Assembly (NCBI GenBank): GCA_005954745.1 | Contig: CP040680.1 | Span: forward strand, 62,001-126,000 | Source: Halostella pelagica | GTDB taxonomy: Archaea > Halobacteriota > Halobacteria > Halobacteriales > Natronoarchaeaceae | Length of the DNA: 64,000 nt | Direction of reading: 5' to 3' | Part shown: piece by piece, positions 52,856 to 61,749 of the stretch | Layout: each line of letters starts with the position of its first letter | How positions within the stretch are numbered: position 1 is the stretch's first letter | Program-made: the position numbers and the translations under genes | Notes under the pieces: model-generated | What the model saw: the letters and a program-made list of their open reading frames with translations, nothing else | The model's database searches: none | Told to the model about the DNA's origin: nothing

Positions 52856-53920
52856 TTAGTCGGTAACCGAGGTTCCCTGATGACGCTTCTGACGAAGCGA
52901 CGAAATCGTCGTGTACAGAATCGCGAAGGCGACGACGACCGCCGCGCCGATAACCAGTACCAGTCCGAGCAACTCGAGCGTCGGGCTGCCGACGTAGGAG
53001 CCGATCTCTCCGATACCCACGGCGACGGCACCGATCAGGAGCATCCCGCCGAAGTAGATCTTGATGCCGTCAGCGTCGACGACGGCGGTCGCAGCAGAGC
53101 CGATACGCGCACCGAGTGCGCTCCCGAACAACAGCGGGGCGACGATACCGAGGTTCACGCCGCCGCCCTGTCCGTAGAGGTAACTTCCGAGACCGCCGGA
53201 GAAGACGATCTCGAACAGGTCAGTGCCGACGGCGACGGGCACCGGGACCCCGATCGCGTAGATCATCGCCGGCATCCGGATGAAGCCGCCACCGACGCCG
53301 AGGAAGCCGGACAGAAGACCAGTCGCGAATGCGACGGCCGTGATAACCCACACGGAGACACGGACGTCGCCGCGGAGCGACACCATCGGTGGTATCCGAA
53401 CGGTCTGCTGAATTGTTTTGGCGATTTCTGGGATCTCGTACTCGTCGAGGTCCTTGTCAGCAGCCTCGTGATCGATACCACCGCGATTACTCTTCAACGC
53501 GTCACGAGTCACCATCGCCCCGACACCGCCGAGCAGGACCACGTAGGCGACGCTGATGATACCGCCAGCGAGTCCTAACGACTCAAGGTAATAGACACTG
53601 GCACGGCCGGCCTCAATACCGATTGTCGTCCCAGTAATCATGATGGCGCCGAGTTTGTAGTCGACCTGCCCGAGGTCATGGTGCTTCAGGGTCGCGATGA
53701 CGGCCGTCCCGAAGACGAACGCCATTCCGCTTCCCACTGCGACGGGCGCCGGGTAGTCTAGCATCAGCAGTGCAGGGGTGACGAGGAACGACCCGCCCAT
53801 GCCGAAGAACCCGAACAGGACCCCGACGACAAGGCCGAACCCGACGAACAGTGCCACCATCTCAGGACTGGTTCCCAAGATCCCGAGGCCGTCAAGGAGA
53901 CTATCGAGCATTGGCTTCAC
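52856..53920 (-). CDS. TSUP family transporter (TauE/SafE-like)
   Basis: 354-residue membrane protein with two repeats of the TSUP fold: FGFFGMGGSFLVTPALLMLD and GLLSGFLGVGGGFIRMPAMI, about 8-9 helices, and an acidic cytoplasmic loop. Family members move sulfite, thiosulfate, sulfoacetate or organosulfonates. The ATG overlaps the small membrane gene upstream by 20 nt (Met4 at 53911 is an alternative). With YeeE/YedE and TusA it fits import or export of reduced sulfur. Confidence 0.92.
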   Translation of the reverse strand: MKPMLDSLLDGLGILGTSPEMVALFVGFGLVVGVLFGFFGMGGSFLVTPALLMLDYPAPVAVGSGMAFVFGTAVIATLKHHDLGQVDYKLGAIMITGTTIGIEAGRASVYYLESLGLAGGIISVAYVVLLGGVGAMVTRDALKSNRGGIDHEAADKDLDEYEIPEIAKTIQQTVRIPPMVSLRGDVRVSVWVITAVAFATGLLSGFLGVGGGFIRMPAMIYAIGVPVPVAVGTDLFEIVFSGGLGSYLYGQGGGVNLGIVAPLLFGSALGARIGSAATAVVDADGIKIYFGGMLLIGAVAVGIGEIGSYVGSPTLELLGLVLVIGAAVVVAFAILYTTISSLRQKRHQGTSVTD

Positions 53921-54065
53921 CTCCGACCAGGAACTTCATCAGATAGGGCCCGAAGAGCCGTTCGAGGCCACCGTAGCCCACGTATAGCACGATCGCTTCC
54001 AGTAGTATCGTGCCGATAAGCAAGGCTGTCTCGGGATCCCATGTGGGAATCTCTAATCCTGCCAT
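53901..54065 (-). CDS. Small membrane protein upstream of TSUP transporter
   Basis: 54 residues from ATG 54065 (MAGLEIPTWDPETALLIGTI): one long transmembrane helix (ALLIGTILLEAIVLYVGYGG) and a basic tail. A GTG at 54128 would add 21 residues. Similar small proteins (DUF7512, from memory) regularly precede TSUP genes in haloarchaea. Its end overlaps the transporter start, so it is coupled to it and may be an accessory subunit. Confidence 0.7.
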   Translation of the reverse strand: MAGLEIPTWDPETALLIGTILLEAIVLYVGYGGLERLFGPYLMKFLVGGEANAR

Positions 54066-54141
54066 CGGTTCTCCCTCGGAGTTTCGAACACGGAAATTCG
54101 CTGTTTGCACATTTCTGCTCAGTAGCACTTATCCGCCTCGT

Positions 54142-54178
54142 GCCTATAACGTTTTTGGGACTACTATACAATACTATA
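54142..54178 (-). promoter_or_regulatory. Shared composite promoter, site 2 (TSUP operon)
   Basis: Reverse strand: ATAGTATTG, 9 nt, CCCAA, 5 nt, TTA (in CGTTATAGG). TATAGTA occurs twice in a row around the ATTG, making a short direct repeat. Spacing is identical to sites 1 and 4. Confidence 0.6.
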
Positions 54179-54326
54179 TTCCGGTAACATCTCTTAGAGT
54201 ATCGGTAACTTATAAGAATCATATAGACGATGGCAGCGCACGAAACTGCTCAGCAGAGATGCCGTTTCGACTAATCCTACAAAACCGAACAAAACCATAT
54301 TGTGGACACTCGACAAAAGTGTCGCT

Positions 54327-55172
54327 ATGAGGGCCCTGTGCGCGACCGACCTGTCGGCTGCAAGTGAGGCCGCAATAGAGAACGAAACCTGTCTCGAGTG
54401 CTTGGGCCGTATTGGCGTCGATACGATCCACCTCGTGACGGTCGTTCCGGCGAACGTCCACTCCGGAATGCCCGGCGTGAATTTCGAGGAGCAACGTCGA
54501 CGAGCACTCGACCAGTATCAGACGGTGATCGAGGCCGCCGGATTCGACGTCGAGACCCACGTCGTCCGTGGAACCCCCTATCGCCGTATCAACGGCATCG
54601 CTGAAACCGTCCACGCTGACCTCGCGGTCGTCAGCTCTCGGGGCCAGAGCCCGCTCGAGAACCGGATCATCGGCTCGACCGCCCGCAACCTCGCGCGGAC
54701 GACTGTCGTTCCGTTGTTGGTCAACCGCGTCGAGCGGGGGACCGACGACCCCGACGTTCTCCGGGAACACCTCTTTCAGCGTGTTCTCTTCGCGACGGAC
54801 TTTTCTGAGAACGCCAACCGAGCGTTCGACGCCTTCTCGTACCTCCGTCACGCGACCGAGGAGGCAACACTCGTTCACGTTCGGTCGCCAAAAGACGAGG
54901 GCGCCGACGCCGATGGCGGCCCACGGGAGCGACTGGCCGAGCGGGCGAGCACGCTCGAAAACTGGGGTATCGAGACGCGGATCGAGGTCCGGCAAGGCGA
55001 TCCAGCCAACGAAATCCTCGCCGTCGAAGCAGAGGTAACGCCGTCTACGGTCCTCGTCGGATCGAAAGGGAGAAGCCGTATCCGGCGGCTCCTGTTGGGC
55101 AGCGTTTCGGAGGAGATCGTCGCACAGGCGACGGGGAACGTCTTCCTCGTTCCGCCACCCCGGGCAGTCTGA
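54327..55172 (+). CDS. Tandem universal stress protein (two UspA domains)
   Basis: About 281 residues from ATG 54327 (MRALCATDLSAASEAAIENE), which is preferred over the longer frame at 54300 because it begins at the UspA first strand. Domain 1 ends AVVSSRGQSPLENRIIGSTA; domain 2 starts RVLFATDFSENANRAFDAFS and ends VLVGSKGRSRIRRLLLGSVS, a full G-x2-G-x9-G-S nucleotide motif. Divergent from the TSUP operon. Tandem UspA proteins often accompany transporters. Confidence 0.92.
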   Translation: MRALCATDLSAASEAAIENETCLECLGRIGVDTIHLVTVVPANVHSGMPGVNFEEQRRRALDQYQTVIEAAGFDVETHVVRGTPYRRINGIAETVHADLAVVSSRGQSPLENRIIGSTARNLARTTVVPLLVNRVERGTDDPDVLREHLFQRVLFATDFSENANRAFDAFSYLRHATEEATLVHVRSPKDEGADADGGPRERLAERASTLENWGIETRIEVRQGDPANEILAVEAEVTPSTVLVGSKGRSRIRRLLLGSVSEEIVAQATGNVFLVPPPRAV

Positions 55173-55334
55173 GAGGGACAACACCAGAGCTGCGATATCG
55201 TTGGGCGTCGGCAGCCCCTGCTAGCTCTTAGGTCGCATGGGAGTCCCACGAGACAGGGCTCCCACGGAGCATTCAGTCTTCGAGTTCAGTTGTCGTAGTC
55301 ATTGGTGCTTGCGCTCAGCAGATTCAGTTGTGGG

Positions 55335-56510
55335 TTACAGTAGGAGGAACGCGGCTCCGTACGCGAGCGCGAACGAGAGGAGGAACGATCCTGCCCACGC
55401 CCCGACTGTCAGGAGAATCTTTCTGGTATCCACAGCTTCCCGACCACCAACGGCGGCACCGCTTCCGATGATGGCGCTGACGACGATCTCGTTGAACGAG
55501 ACCGGGACGCCGAGCAGGACTGCCAGCTGTGCGATCAGGAACGACGGAACGAGCGCCGAGATGGAGCGCCGCGGCCCGAGCGACGAGTAGTCCTGAGCGA
55601 GCGACTTAATCATCCGCGGCGCGCCCGTCCAGGAGCCGACGAGCATTCCGAGGCCGCCGCCGACGAGCACGGCGAGCGTCGACACCATCCCCACCTCGTC
55701 GAGCAGTGGGAGCAGCGGCCCGACAGCGAGCCCGACCTGGCTGCCGCCCGCGGAGAACGCCACGAGCGACCCGAGCGCGAACAGCACGCGCCGCAGGCCG
55801 CCGCGCTCGTCGCGACTCACGTCCCACCAGACGACGGCCGCGACCGCCAGTGCTGCGAAACCGGTAATCCCAAACGCCGACACGAATCCGTCGGCTGACA
55901 GCACTTGCTGTCCGAGGCCGCGGGCAGATCCTGACGTGCCTCCCTCACCGAGGAAGCTGAACTGGACGTTCATGAGGACGGCCCCGACAAGGCCAGCGAG
56001 GACGGGGACGCTGTACCGTTCGGGGACGTCGGGGCGCGGGAGGAGGCTCGCGATGGTGAACGCGATACCACCACCGACGAACGGCGTCAGCACCCAGACG
56101 GCGGCGATCTGCTGGTACTTCGGCCAGACTGGCGTCCCGCCGAGCGCGAGTCCGACGCCGATGACGGCGCCGGTCACGGTGAACGCGGTCGCTATCGGGT
56201 AGCCGGTCGTGATGCCGACCGCCATCAGTCCCGCGCCCAACACGAGCACGAGGATGACGCCGGCGACCGGGAGACTGATACCGCCGATGAGGCCGCTCCC
56301 GATGGCTTCGGAGACGTTTCCGCCCTGCGTGACGGCGCCAGCGAACCCGAAGATGCCGACGATGAACGCCGCCCGCATCGTCGAGACTGCGTTCGCGCCG
56401 ACGGCGGGCGCAAACGGCGTGGCGCCGCTGGACCCGGCACCGATGACCCAGGCCATGAAGAGGCTCGCGAGCGCTGCGCCGGCGAAGAGGAAGATGAGAG
56501 CGGGGTCCAT
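55335..56510 (-). CDS. PiT-family anion permease (phosphate or sulfate)
   Basis: 391 residues, about 10-11 helices, with the duplicated PiT signature: FAPAVGANAVSTMRAAFIVG in the first half and GSLVAFSAGGSQVGLAVGPL, GAPRMIKSLAQ in the second. PiT members include phosphate permeases and the sulfate permease CysP. Last gene of the rhodanese-MBL / YeeE / YeeE / PiT reverse operon, so sulfate or thiosulfate is a reasonable substrate; phosphate is not excluded. Confidence 0.85.
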   Translation of the reverse strand: MDPALIFLFAGAALASLFMAWVIGAGSSGATPFAPAVGANAVSTMRAAFIVGIFGFAGAVTQGGNVSEAIGSGLIGGISLPVAGVILVLVLGAGLMAVGITTGYPIATAFTVTGAVIGVGLALGGTPVWPKYQQIAAVWVLTPFVGGGIAFTIASLLPRPDVPERYSVPVLAGLVGAVLMNVQFSFLGEGGTSGSARGLGQQVLSADGFVSAFGITGFAALAVAAVVWWDVSRDERGGLRRVLFALGSLVAFSAGGSQVGLAVGPLLPLLDEVGMVSTLAVLVGGGLGMLVGSWTGAPRMIKSLAQDYSSLGPRRSISALVPSFLIAQLAVLLGVPVSFNEIVVSAIIGSGAAVGGREAVDTRKILLTVGAWAGSFLLSFALAYGAAFLLL

Positions 56511-56519
56511 AGACGTGGG

Positions 56520-56978
56520 TTAGTCTGTGCCCGTCGCGGCGGTGTCACGTGCCTGGCTGCGGCTCCGCCAGTACCCCTGGGCGTACGCGCCGACGAACAT
56601 CCCCGCGAGCGCCCAGAGGATGGTGACGTTGCCGACACCGAGGCTGGCGTAGGCGGCGCCCGGGCAGATGCCGGACAGCCCCCAGCCGACGCCGAAGACG
56701 GCGCCGCCGACCAGGACGTTCCGGTCGAACGGCTTCAGACGGCGTTCGTAGGGGTCGCCCGTGAGGGGGGCGCGGTCGAGGAGTCGCGGCATCACCGCGA
56801 AGGCGATGCCTGAGACGATTGCCGCCCCGAACATCACGAACGGGAGCCCGAGGTCCTCGAACTGGAGGAAGTTCAGCACCACTTCCGGTCGCGCCATGTG
56901 GCTGAACCCGAGCCCGAACCCGAACACGATGCCGCCGACGAAGATCAGCGGCTTGAACAGCGGGTGGCGGTCGCTCAT
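56520..56978 (-). CDS. YeeE/YedE-type transporter, second half (DUF6691-like)
   Basis: 152 residues from ATG 56978 (MSDRHPLFKPLIFVGGIVFG), four helices, with the conserved GGAVFGVGWGLSGICPGAAY containing the family Cys. A longer frame upstream reads through the previous gene and is rejected. Overlaps the first-half gene by 4 nt. In other organisms the two halves are one YedE/TsuA thiosulfate transporter; here they are split into two coupled genes. Confidence 0.88.
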   Translation of the reverse strand: MSDRHPLFKPLIFVGGIVFGFGLGFSHMARPEVVLNFLQFEDLGLPFVMFGAAIVSGIAFAVMPRLLDRAPLTGDPYERRLKPFDRNVLVGGAVFGVGWGLSGICPGAAYASLGVGNVTILWALAGMFVGAYAQGYWRSRSQARDTAATGTD

Positions 56979-57532
56979 GGGCTTACCCCCAGCGCGGCGA
57001 CGACCTGCGCGGTTCCGATTGCGACGGTCAGGAACGTTAGCACGCCGACCAGCGACGTCTTCGACGCCGACCCGACGCCACAGACGCCGTGCCCTGACGT
57101 ACAGCCCTTGCCGATTCGGGTGCCGATTCCGACCAGGATGCCGCCGACGAACAGCCGCCACGGCTGGACGTCGGTGATCCAGAGCGTCACGCCGCCGATA
57201 TCGTACAGCTGGCCGGTCGTTCCGGGCTGGTACAGCGGGCTCGTGACCAGACCGGACTGGAACGTCGCCGCGAACGCCAGCCCGCCCAAGATGATGCCGG
57301 CTGTGAACACGAGCCGCCAGTCGCGCGAGCCGACGTACTGCTGGAAGCGATATTGGTCCGAGACGTACGACAGCGTCGACTCCAGGAACGTACTCGCCCC
57401 GGCTGGGATTCCCGTCCCGATGTAGATCAGGACGGTCCCGAGGCCGACGAGTAGCCCGCCAACGGCGTACCGACTGATCCCGTTGGGGAACAGGTCGGCA
57501 GTCGCTTGGAGCAGTACTGGGTCAGTGACCAT
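56975..57532 (-). CDS. YeeE/YedE-type transporter, first half
   Basis: 185 residues with about five helices; the signature RIGKGCTSGHGVCGVGSASK holds the conserved Cys pair of TsuA/YeeE thiosulfate channels, and GIILGGLAFAATFQSG is the repeat-1 motif. It begins 9 nt after the rhodanese-MBL stop. With the second half it should form a membrane pore for thiosulfate or other small sulfur species feeding TusA/rhodanese. Confidence 0.88.
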   Translation of the reverse strand: MVTDPVLLQATADLFPNGISRYAVGGLLVGLGTVLIYIGTGIPAGASTFLESTLSYVSDQYRFQQYVGSRDWRLVFTAGIILGGLAFAATFQSGLVTSPLYQPGTTGQLYDIGGVTLWITDVQPWRLFVGGILVGIGTRIGKGCTSGHGVCGVGSASKTSLVGVLTFLTVAIGTAQVVAALGVSP

Positions 57533-57540
57533 CGCCGTCG

Positions 57541-58734
57541 TTAGTCACCCGCGAGGGAGTCCTGGCTGGCTGCGCAGTTGTTCGGCCCGAGTTCCAGCGT
57601 GAACGCCTCCTCGTCGCCGACGGCGTTCTGGCCGAGGTTCGTCGCGATGATGTCCTCGTAGTTGGCCGGCCGCGGCGGCATGTCCGAGAGGATCAGGTCG
57701 ACGAACTCGTCCTCGTCCATCGTGAGCGCGTCCATCTCCGCGACGAGTTCGCCGACGGGTGCGGTGTAGGTGCCGTCGTCGGCCGGCTCCGCAGCGTCGC
57801 TGAAGTGAGCGCCACCGATGAGCGTGTCGTCGGGCAACGTCAGCACGCGCTCTTGCAGGGACTCGTAGAGCATGCTGGCTGCCTCGGGCGCGCCCTCGTC
57901 GCCTTCCTCGAGGTCGGGGCGGGCGACGCTCTCGACGAACAGCCCGTCGCCGGTCGCGAGCAGGCTGTCGTCGACGAGGTACGAGGTCATCCCAGTCGTA
58001 TGCCCCGGCGTGTAGACTGCTTCGATGGTGGCGTCGCCAACTTGGAAGGTGTCGCCGTCCGCGGCCGTGGTCAGTTCGTCAGCGTAGGTGACACCGCGGT
58101 CGACAGCGGCCTCAGGGATGATACCCTCAACGTCCTCGTCGTCGAGGTCGCGGACGCCAGAGATGTGGTCGGCGTGGACGTGCGTGTCGAGAGCGTACTT
58201 CAGGCCGACGCCGAGGTCGTCAGCGTCGTCGAGGTACCGGTCGGTAAACGCCCGCAGCGGGTCGATGATCGCCGCCTCGCCATCATCGTACAGCAGGTAA
58301 CCGAGACAGCCCGAGGAGGGCCGCTGGTACTGCAGTAGCGTGCCGGCGCCGTCGTAGCGCTCGACCTCGACGGCCTCGTAGATGCTGGCCCAGCCGTTCA
58401 TGCCGTCCTCGAGATGGTTCACGTCGTAGCCATGCTCGGCGAGCGTGCCAGCGACGAACTCGCTGGCGCCGCCCTTCGCACACAGGACAGTCACTTCGCG
58501 GTCGTCGGGGACCTTGGCGAGGACGTCCTCGTCGATGTCGTCCTCAAGGAACTCGAAGTACGGGACGTTGATCGACGTGACGTTCTCGCCGTCGATGTGC
58601 CACTCCTCGTAGTCCGATTGCATACGCGCGTCGAGGAGCATGACGTCCTCGCCGGCGTCGATACGGTCTTTCAGCGTTTCCGGGTCGACGGATTCCACGT
58701 CGACGTCCGGAGTCGGGAAGTCGTCGGCGTTCAT
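57541..58734 (-). CDS. Rhodanese - metallo-beta-lactamase fusion (persulfide dioxygenase-like)
   Basis: 397 residues: N-terminal rhodanese domain (about 12-125) with active Cys85 in VTVLCAKGGASEF, then an ETHE1-like metallo-beta-lactamase domain (about 130-370) with THVHADHISG (H185, H187, D189, H190), TPGHTTGMTSYLV and GDGLFVESVARPD. Such proteins oxidise glutathione-type persulfides to sulfite or cleave thiosulfate. Usual order is MBL-rhodanese; here rhodanese comes first. First gene of the YeeE/PiT operon; promoter has the conserved ATAGTATTG at 58799-58807. Confidence 0.92.
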   Translation of the reverse strand: MNADDFPTPDVDVESVDPETLKDRIDAGEDVMLLDARMQSDYEEWHIDGENVTSINVPYFEFLEDDIDEDVLAKVPDDREVTVLCAKGGASEFVAGTLAEHGYDVNHLEDGMNGWASIYEAVEVERYDGAGTLLQYQRPSSGCLGYLLYDDGEAAIIDPLRAFTDRYLDDADDLGVGLKYALDTHVHADHISGVRDLDDEDVEGIIPEAAVDRGVTYADELTTAADGDTFQVGDATIEAVYTPGHTTGMTSYLVDDSLLATGDGLFVESVARPDLEEGDEGAPEAASMLYESLQERVLTLPDDTLIGGAHFSDAAEPADDGTYTAPVGELVAEMDALTMDEDEFVDLILSDMPPRPANYEDIIATNLGQNAVGDEEAFTLELGPNNCAASQDSLAGD

Positions 58735-58776
58735 GTTGTGCAGTCGCTTCTACCGGGTAGACGCACAAAAGCATTT

Positions 58777-58807
58777 GCATAGTAGTTCCTTCTACGAACA
58801 ATACTAT
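58777..58807 (-). promoter_or_regulatory. Shared upstream element, site 3 (rhodanese-MBL operon)
   Basis: Reverse strand ATAGTATTG (58807-58799) as at sites 1 and 2, but the following segments are GGAAC and TGC instead of CCCAA and TTA. It sits about 65-73 nt upstream of the ATG 58734. Upstream element conserved, core promoter different. Confidence 0.45.
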
Positions 58808-58983
58808 TATGAGTTCCTCTGCACCGTAACGGAATTACACCGCCTGAGTAGGCCCTAAATGCAGTTCAACGCCTGAATTAGGACTCGTAGTAGTTGGTAG
58901 TATCCACAAAGATCGACAACCTTTTACTCGGGTAGGAGGTATTGTGCGGTAGCTCCAATACAGACTCACGGAGCAGATAACCA

Positions 58984-59229
58984 ATGAGTGCTGAATTCGA
59001 CATCACGGAGACGCTCGACGTGAAAGGCGCATCGTGTCCCATGCCAGTTGTGAAGACGAAGTCCGCCATCGACGACCTCGCGGAAGGTGAGATCCTCGAA
59101 GTGCTGGCGACCGACCCCGGAAGCATGAGCGACATCGACGGCTGGGCGTCCGGCACCGAGGGCGTCGAACTTGTCGACCAAGAGGAAGGCGACGACGTGT
59201 ACAAACACTACGTCCGCAAGACGGAGTAA
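58984..59229 (+). CDS. tusA: TusA-family sulfur carrier protein
   Basis: 81 residues with the family motif DVKGASCPMPVVKTKSAI (active Cys18 followed by Pro). Accepts persulfide sulfur and passes it to DsrE-like or other partners. First of three forward genes (tusA, DsrE-like, HalOD1), 2 and 6 nt apart. Divergent from the rhodanese-MBL operon, which likely generates the persulfide. Confidence 0.93.
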   Translation: MSAEFDITETLDVKGASCPMPVVKTKSAIDDLAEGEILEVLATDPGSMSDIDGWASGTEGVELVDQEEGDDVYKHYVRKTE

Positions 59230-59231
59230 CG

Positions 59232-59804
59232 ATGAGTACGGACACACCCGACGCGCCGCCCGACGACGCGCCGTCGCGTGCGGAACTGGCCGCGCGCGTC
59301 GACGAACTCGAGGACGCGCTCGCCGAGGCCACCGACGACGACGGCCCCAAGAAGATGAGCATCATCGCGACGAAAGGCACGCTCGACATGGCGTACCCGC
59401 CGCTCATCCTCGCCAGCACCGCGGCCGCATTCGGCTACGACGTGACCGTCTTCCACACCTTCTGGGGACTGGACATCCTCCACGAGGAGCGCTCGAAGAG
59501 CCTCAAGCTCAGCTCCATCGGCAACCCCAACATGCCCGTGCCGAACGCCGTCGCCGCGCTCCCGGGCATGGACCGCGTGACGACGAAGATGATGGAGCGA
59601 AAAATCGCGGACAACGACACCGCGACCATCGAGGAGCTGCTGGAGACGAGCCTGGACATGGGCGTGGAGTTCCAGGCGTGCCAGATGACCATCGACCTGA
59701 TGGACTACGACGAGGACGACTTCTATGACGGTGTCACCACGGGCGTCGGCGCGGCGACCGCCCTCCAAGACATGGCCGATGCCGACATCCAGCTCCTCGT
59801 CTAA
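59232..59804 (+). CDS. DsrE/DsrF-like (DsrE2 type) sulfur transfer protein
   Basis: 190 residues: a charged coiled-coil N-terminus (about 8-38) then a DsrE fold starting KMSIIATKGTLDMAYPPLIL, with FHTFWGLDILHEERS and the C-terminal EFQACQMTIDLMDYDEDDFY carrying the probable catalytic Cys, and VGAATALQDMADADIQ at the end. DsrE2 proteins accept sulfur from TusA, which directly precedes it by 2 nt. Likely peripheral to the membrane. Confidence 0.9.
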   Translation: MSTDTPDAPPDDAPSRAELAARVDELEDALAEATDDDGPKKMSIIATKGTLDMAYPPLILASTAAAFGYDVTVFHTFWGLDILHEERSKSLKLSSIGNPNMPVPNAVAALPGMDRVTTKMMERKIADNDTATIEELLETSLDMGVEFQACQMTIDLMDYDEDDFYDGVTTGVGAATALQDMADADIQLLV

Positions 59805-59810
59805 ACTCCA

Positions 59811-60032
59811 ATGAACAAATTCGAGAACCCGATTCCCAAGATTGTCAATGCCGTCGCGGAGGAGGAGGGCGTCGAGCCGGTCACACTCGATCCGCCGCTA
59901 GCCGAGGTCGTCGATCCGGATGCAGTAGAAAGGGTGGTCGAGGATTCGACGGCGTCTGACCTCGAAGTTCGATTCGCGTATCGTGGTCACGACGTCGTCG
60001 TCGACGACAGCGGTCGCGTACAGGTCGACTGA
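59811..60032 (+). CDS. HalOD1 output-domain protein
   Basis: 73 residues matching the small halobacterial output domain 1 fold: AVAEEEGVEPVTLDPPLAEV, DPDAVERVV and the strand pair LEVRFAYRGHDVVVDDSGRV. Usually found in signalling proteins or as a lone small protein. Six nt after the DsrE-like gene, so probably cotranscribed. Biochemical role unknown. Confidence 0.8.
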   Translation: MNKFENPIPKIVNAVAEEEGVEPVTLDPPLAEVVDPDAVERVVEDSTASDLEVRFAYRGHDVVVDDSGRVQVD

Positions 60033-60156
60033 AGCAGACAAAATTTCTCTCCGATAGCGCTATCCCGCCGACGGCCACGCCAGCAGCTCCGTCCGATTTC
60101 TACGAGTAGATTCTGAGAGACAATCGTAGCGAGAGAAGCGGAGAACGGTGGTCGCG

Positions 60157-61275
60157 TCAGGTCCACTCCGGTTCTAGGACATCCAGCAGCCGTTCAACCT
60201 CCTCACGGGTGTTGACCGCGTGGACCGACGCGCGGACGGCGTTCGGTTTCGGCAGAGCGCGAACGACGATTCCCTCTGACGCGAGTCGGTCGACCGTCGC
60301 TTCGGGGTCGTCCACGTCGATCGTCACGAGTCCCGACTCGGGATCTTCGGGGCTGAGAAGCCGCTCCTCAGGGATACCATCGGTCAGCTGGCCGGCCAAT
60401 TCCTGACTCCGGTCGGCGATACGCTTGACGCCGACCTCTTCGATCACCTCCATGGCCTCGGCCAGGGCGACGTGTGGAGCCGGGTTTGCTGATCCGACCT
60501 CGAAGCGCCGGGCGCCGGCTGCGAACTCGTAGGGATCTGCAGTCGGCATTTCGACGCTTCGGTACCCAACTGTGGTGGGCTGGAGGGAGTCAACGGCCTG
60601 GCCGTCGACGTAGAGGAAGCCGCCGCCCCACAGCCCCAGCAGCCACTTGTGTCCGGCCGCCGCGACGGCGTCCGCATCCCACTCACCAACGTCCATCGGG
60701 AGCTGTCCCGGCACCTGCACAGCGTCGACGAGCGCGAACGCGCCAGCCTCGTGAGCGATGTCAACGAGATCGGCGACGGGCAACTGGGTGCCGTGGGTCC
60801 ACGTCACTGCACTGAAACACGCCACCTGTGCGTCATCGACGGCCTCGGCGAAGGCATCGAGATCGACGCGGCCGTCCTCAGTCTCGACGACACGAACTTC
60901 GACGCCCTCCTGTTCCAAACGTTGCCACGGAAGCGTTCCTGCTGGGTGCTCGAGATCGGTTCGAACGACGACGTCACCGGGCTCCCAGTCGATCGCGGTC
61001 GCGACGGCGTTGATGCCCGCCGTCGTGCTCTCCGTGAGCGCGATCTCGTCGGCGTCCGCACCAACAAAGGTGGCGACGCGCTCCCGCACGCGGTCATAGG
61101 TGTCGAACGCCACCTCGTAGGGGTCGTTTCGCGTGCTCGTCTCGAACTCGTGTGATCGTACGAACTCGTCGGCCGCCTCGACGACGTACTGCGGACTCGG
61201 CCCGTGAGCGCCGAAATTCAGGTAGACGTCCTCGTGCAGGGCGGGCGTGTCGGCGCGAAGGTCTCTCGAGTTCAT
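60157..61275 (-). CDS. Class V aminotransferase (cysteine desulfurase-like)
   Basis: 372-residue PLP enzyme of the NifS/CsdB fold. VYLNFGAHGPSPQYV opens the protein; TESTTAGINAVATAIDW binds phosphate; SAVTWTHGTQLPVADLVDIA, LVDAVQVPGQ holds the PLP Asp region and AAAGHKWLLGLWGGGFLYVD the Schiff-base Lys. A mobile catalytic Cys is not obvious, so desulfurase activity is uncertain; isopenicillin-epimerase-like activity is an alternative. It starts 15 nt after the thioredoxin stop and forms an operon with it. Confidence 0.85.
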   Translation of the reverse strand: MNSRDLRADTPALHEDVYLNFGAHGPSPQYVVEAADEFVRSHEFETSTRNDPYEVAFDTYDRVRERVATFVGADADEIALTESTTAGINAVATAIDWEPGDVVVRTDLEHPAGTLPWQRLEQEGVEVRVVETEDGRVDLDAFAEAVDDAQVACFSAVTWTHGTQLPVADLVDIAHEAGAFALVDAVQVPGQLPMDVGEWDADAVAAAGHKWLLGLWGGGFLYVDGQAVDSLQPTTVGYRSVEMPTADPYEFAAGARRFEVGSANPAPHVALAEAMEVIEEVGVKRIADRSQELAGQLTDGIPEERLLSPEDPESGLVTIDVDDPEATVDRLASEGIVVRALPKPNAVRASVHAVNTREEVERLLDVLEPEWT

Positions 61276-61290
61276 CTCGTTCTCGGTGAG

Positions 61291-61629
61291 TTAGTCACTA
61301 TACTCCGCGATCAGGTCGCGGAGTGTCTGCTCGTTCTGTCCGCCGCGGAGCTGTTTCACCGGTTGCCCGTCGACGAACAGGACGAACGTGGGCGTGCTCT
61401 GGGCACCGAATTCGATCGCCGTTTCGAGATTCGATTCGATGTCGATCGTCAGGATCGTCGCGTCAGTGTCTTCTGCGAGTGCTTCGAGAACCGGCTTCAT
61501 TCGTTTGCAGGTGCCACACCACTCCGTGTAGAACTCCACGAGCGCGACGCTGCTGTCTTCGACGACTGTTTCAATGTCGTCATCGCCGAGCGAAACCACG
61601 CCGTCCGTCTTTGTTGTCTGTGTTGCCAT
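61291..61629 (-). CDS. Thioredoxin-like protein (WCGTC)
   Basis: 112 residues with active site TEWCGTCKRM (C38, C41) instead of the classical WCGPC, and FGAQSTPTFVLFVDGQPVKQ with the cis-Pro. Thr in place of Pro raises the redox potential in model thioredoxins. Operon with the aminotransferase downstream. Promoter site 4 with TTA 24-29 nt upstream of the ATG predicts a leaderless transcript. Confidence 0.93.
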   Translation of the reverse strand: MATQTTKTDGVVSLGDDDIETVVEDSSVALVEFYTEWCGTCKRMKPVLEALAEDTDATILTIDIESNLETAIEFGAQSTPTFVLFVDGQPVKQLRGGQNEQTLRDLIAEYSD

Positions 61630-61648
61630 TACCAGACACTACGCATTG

Positions 61649-61685
61649 AATGTTTAATAGTCTTGGGCCCACTGTACAATATAAA
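61649..61685 (-). promoter_or_regulatory. Shared composite promoter, site 4 (second thioredoxin operon)
   Basis: Reverse strand: TTTATATTG, 9 nt, CCCAA, 5 nt, TTA (in TATTAAACA). Exactly the spacing of sites 1 and 2; the upstream box is TATATTG rather than AGTATTG. Confidence 0.6.
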
Positions 61686-61749
61686 TGGGGCGGTCATTTT
61701 TCCGTCGGCCCAAGTGAGGAGAGAGCGAATCGGAGGCCGCTAGCAAGCG

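Noticed and set aside
52880-53578. 232-codon forward open frame
   Set aside because: Antisense of the TSUP transporter; no hydrophobic pattern or motif.
54219-55184. 321-codon reverse open frame
   Set aside because: Antisense of the tandem universal stress protein; no domain pattern.
56979-57161. Upstream extension of the second YeeE/YedE gene
   Set aside because: Overlaps the first-half gene in another frame with Arg-rich sequence; ATG at 56978 gives the conserved start and a 4-nt overlap.
58861-58984. Shared promoter motif upstream of tusA
   Set aside because: Only AGTAGTTG then 9 nt then ACAAA could be aligned; too weak to count as another site.
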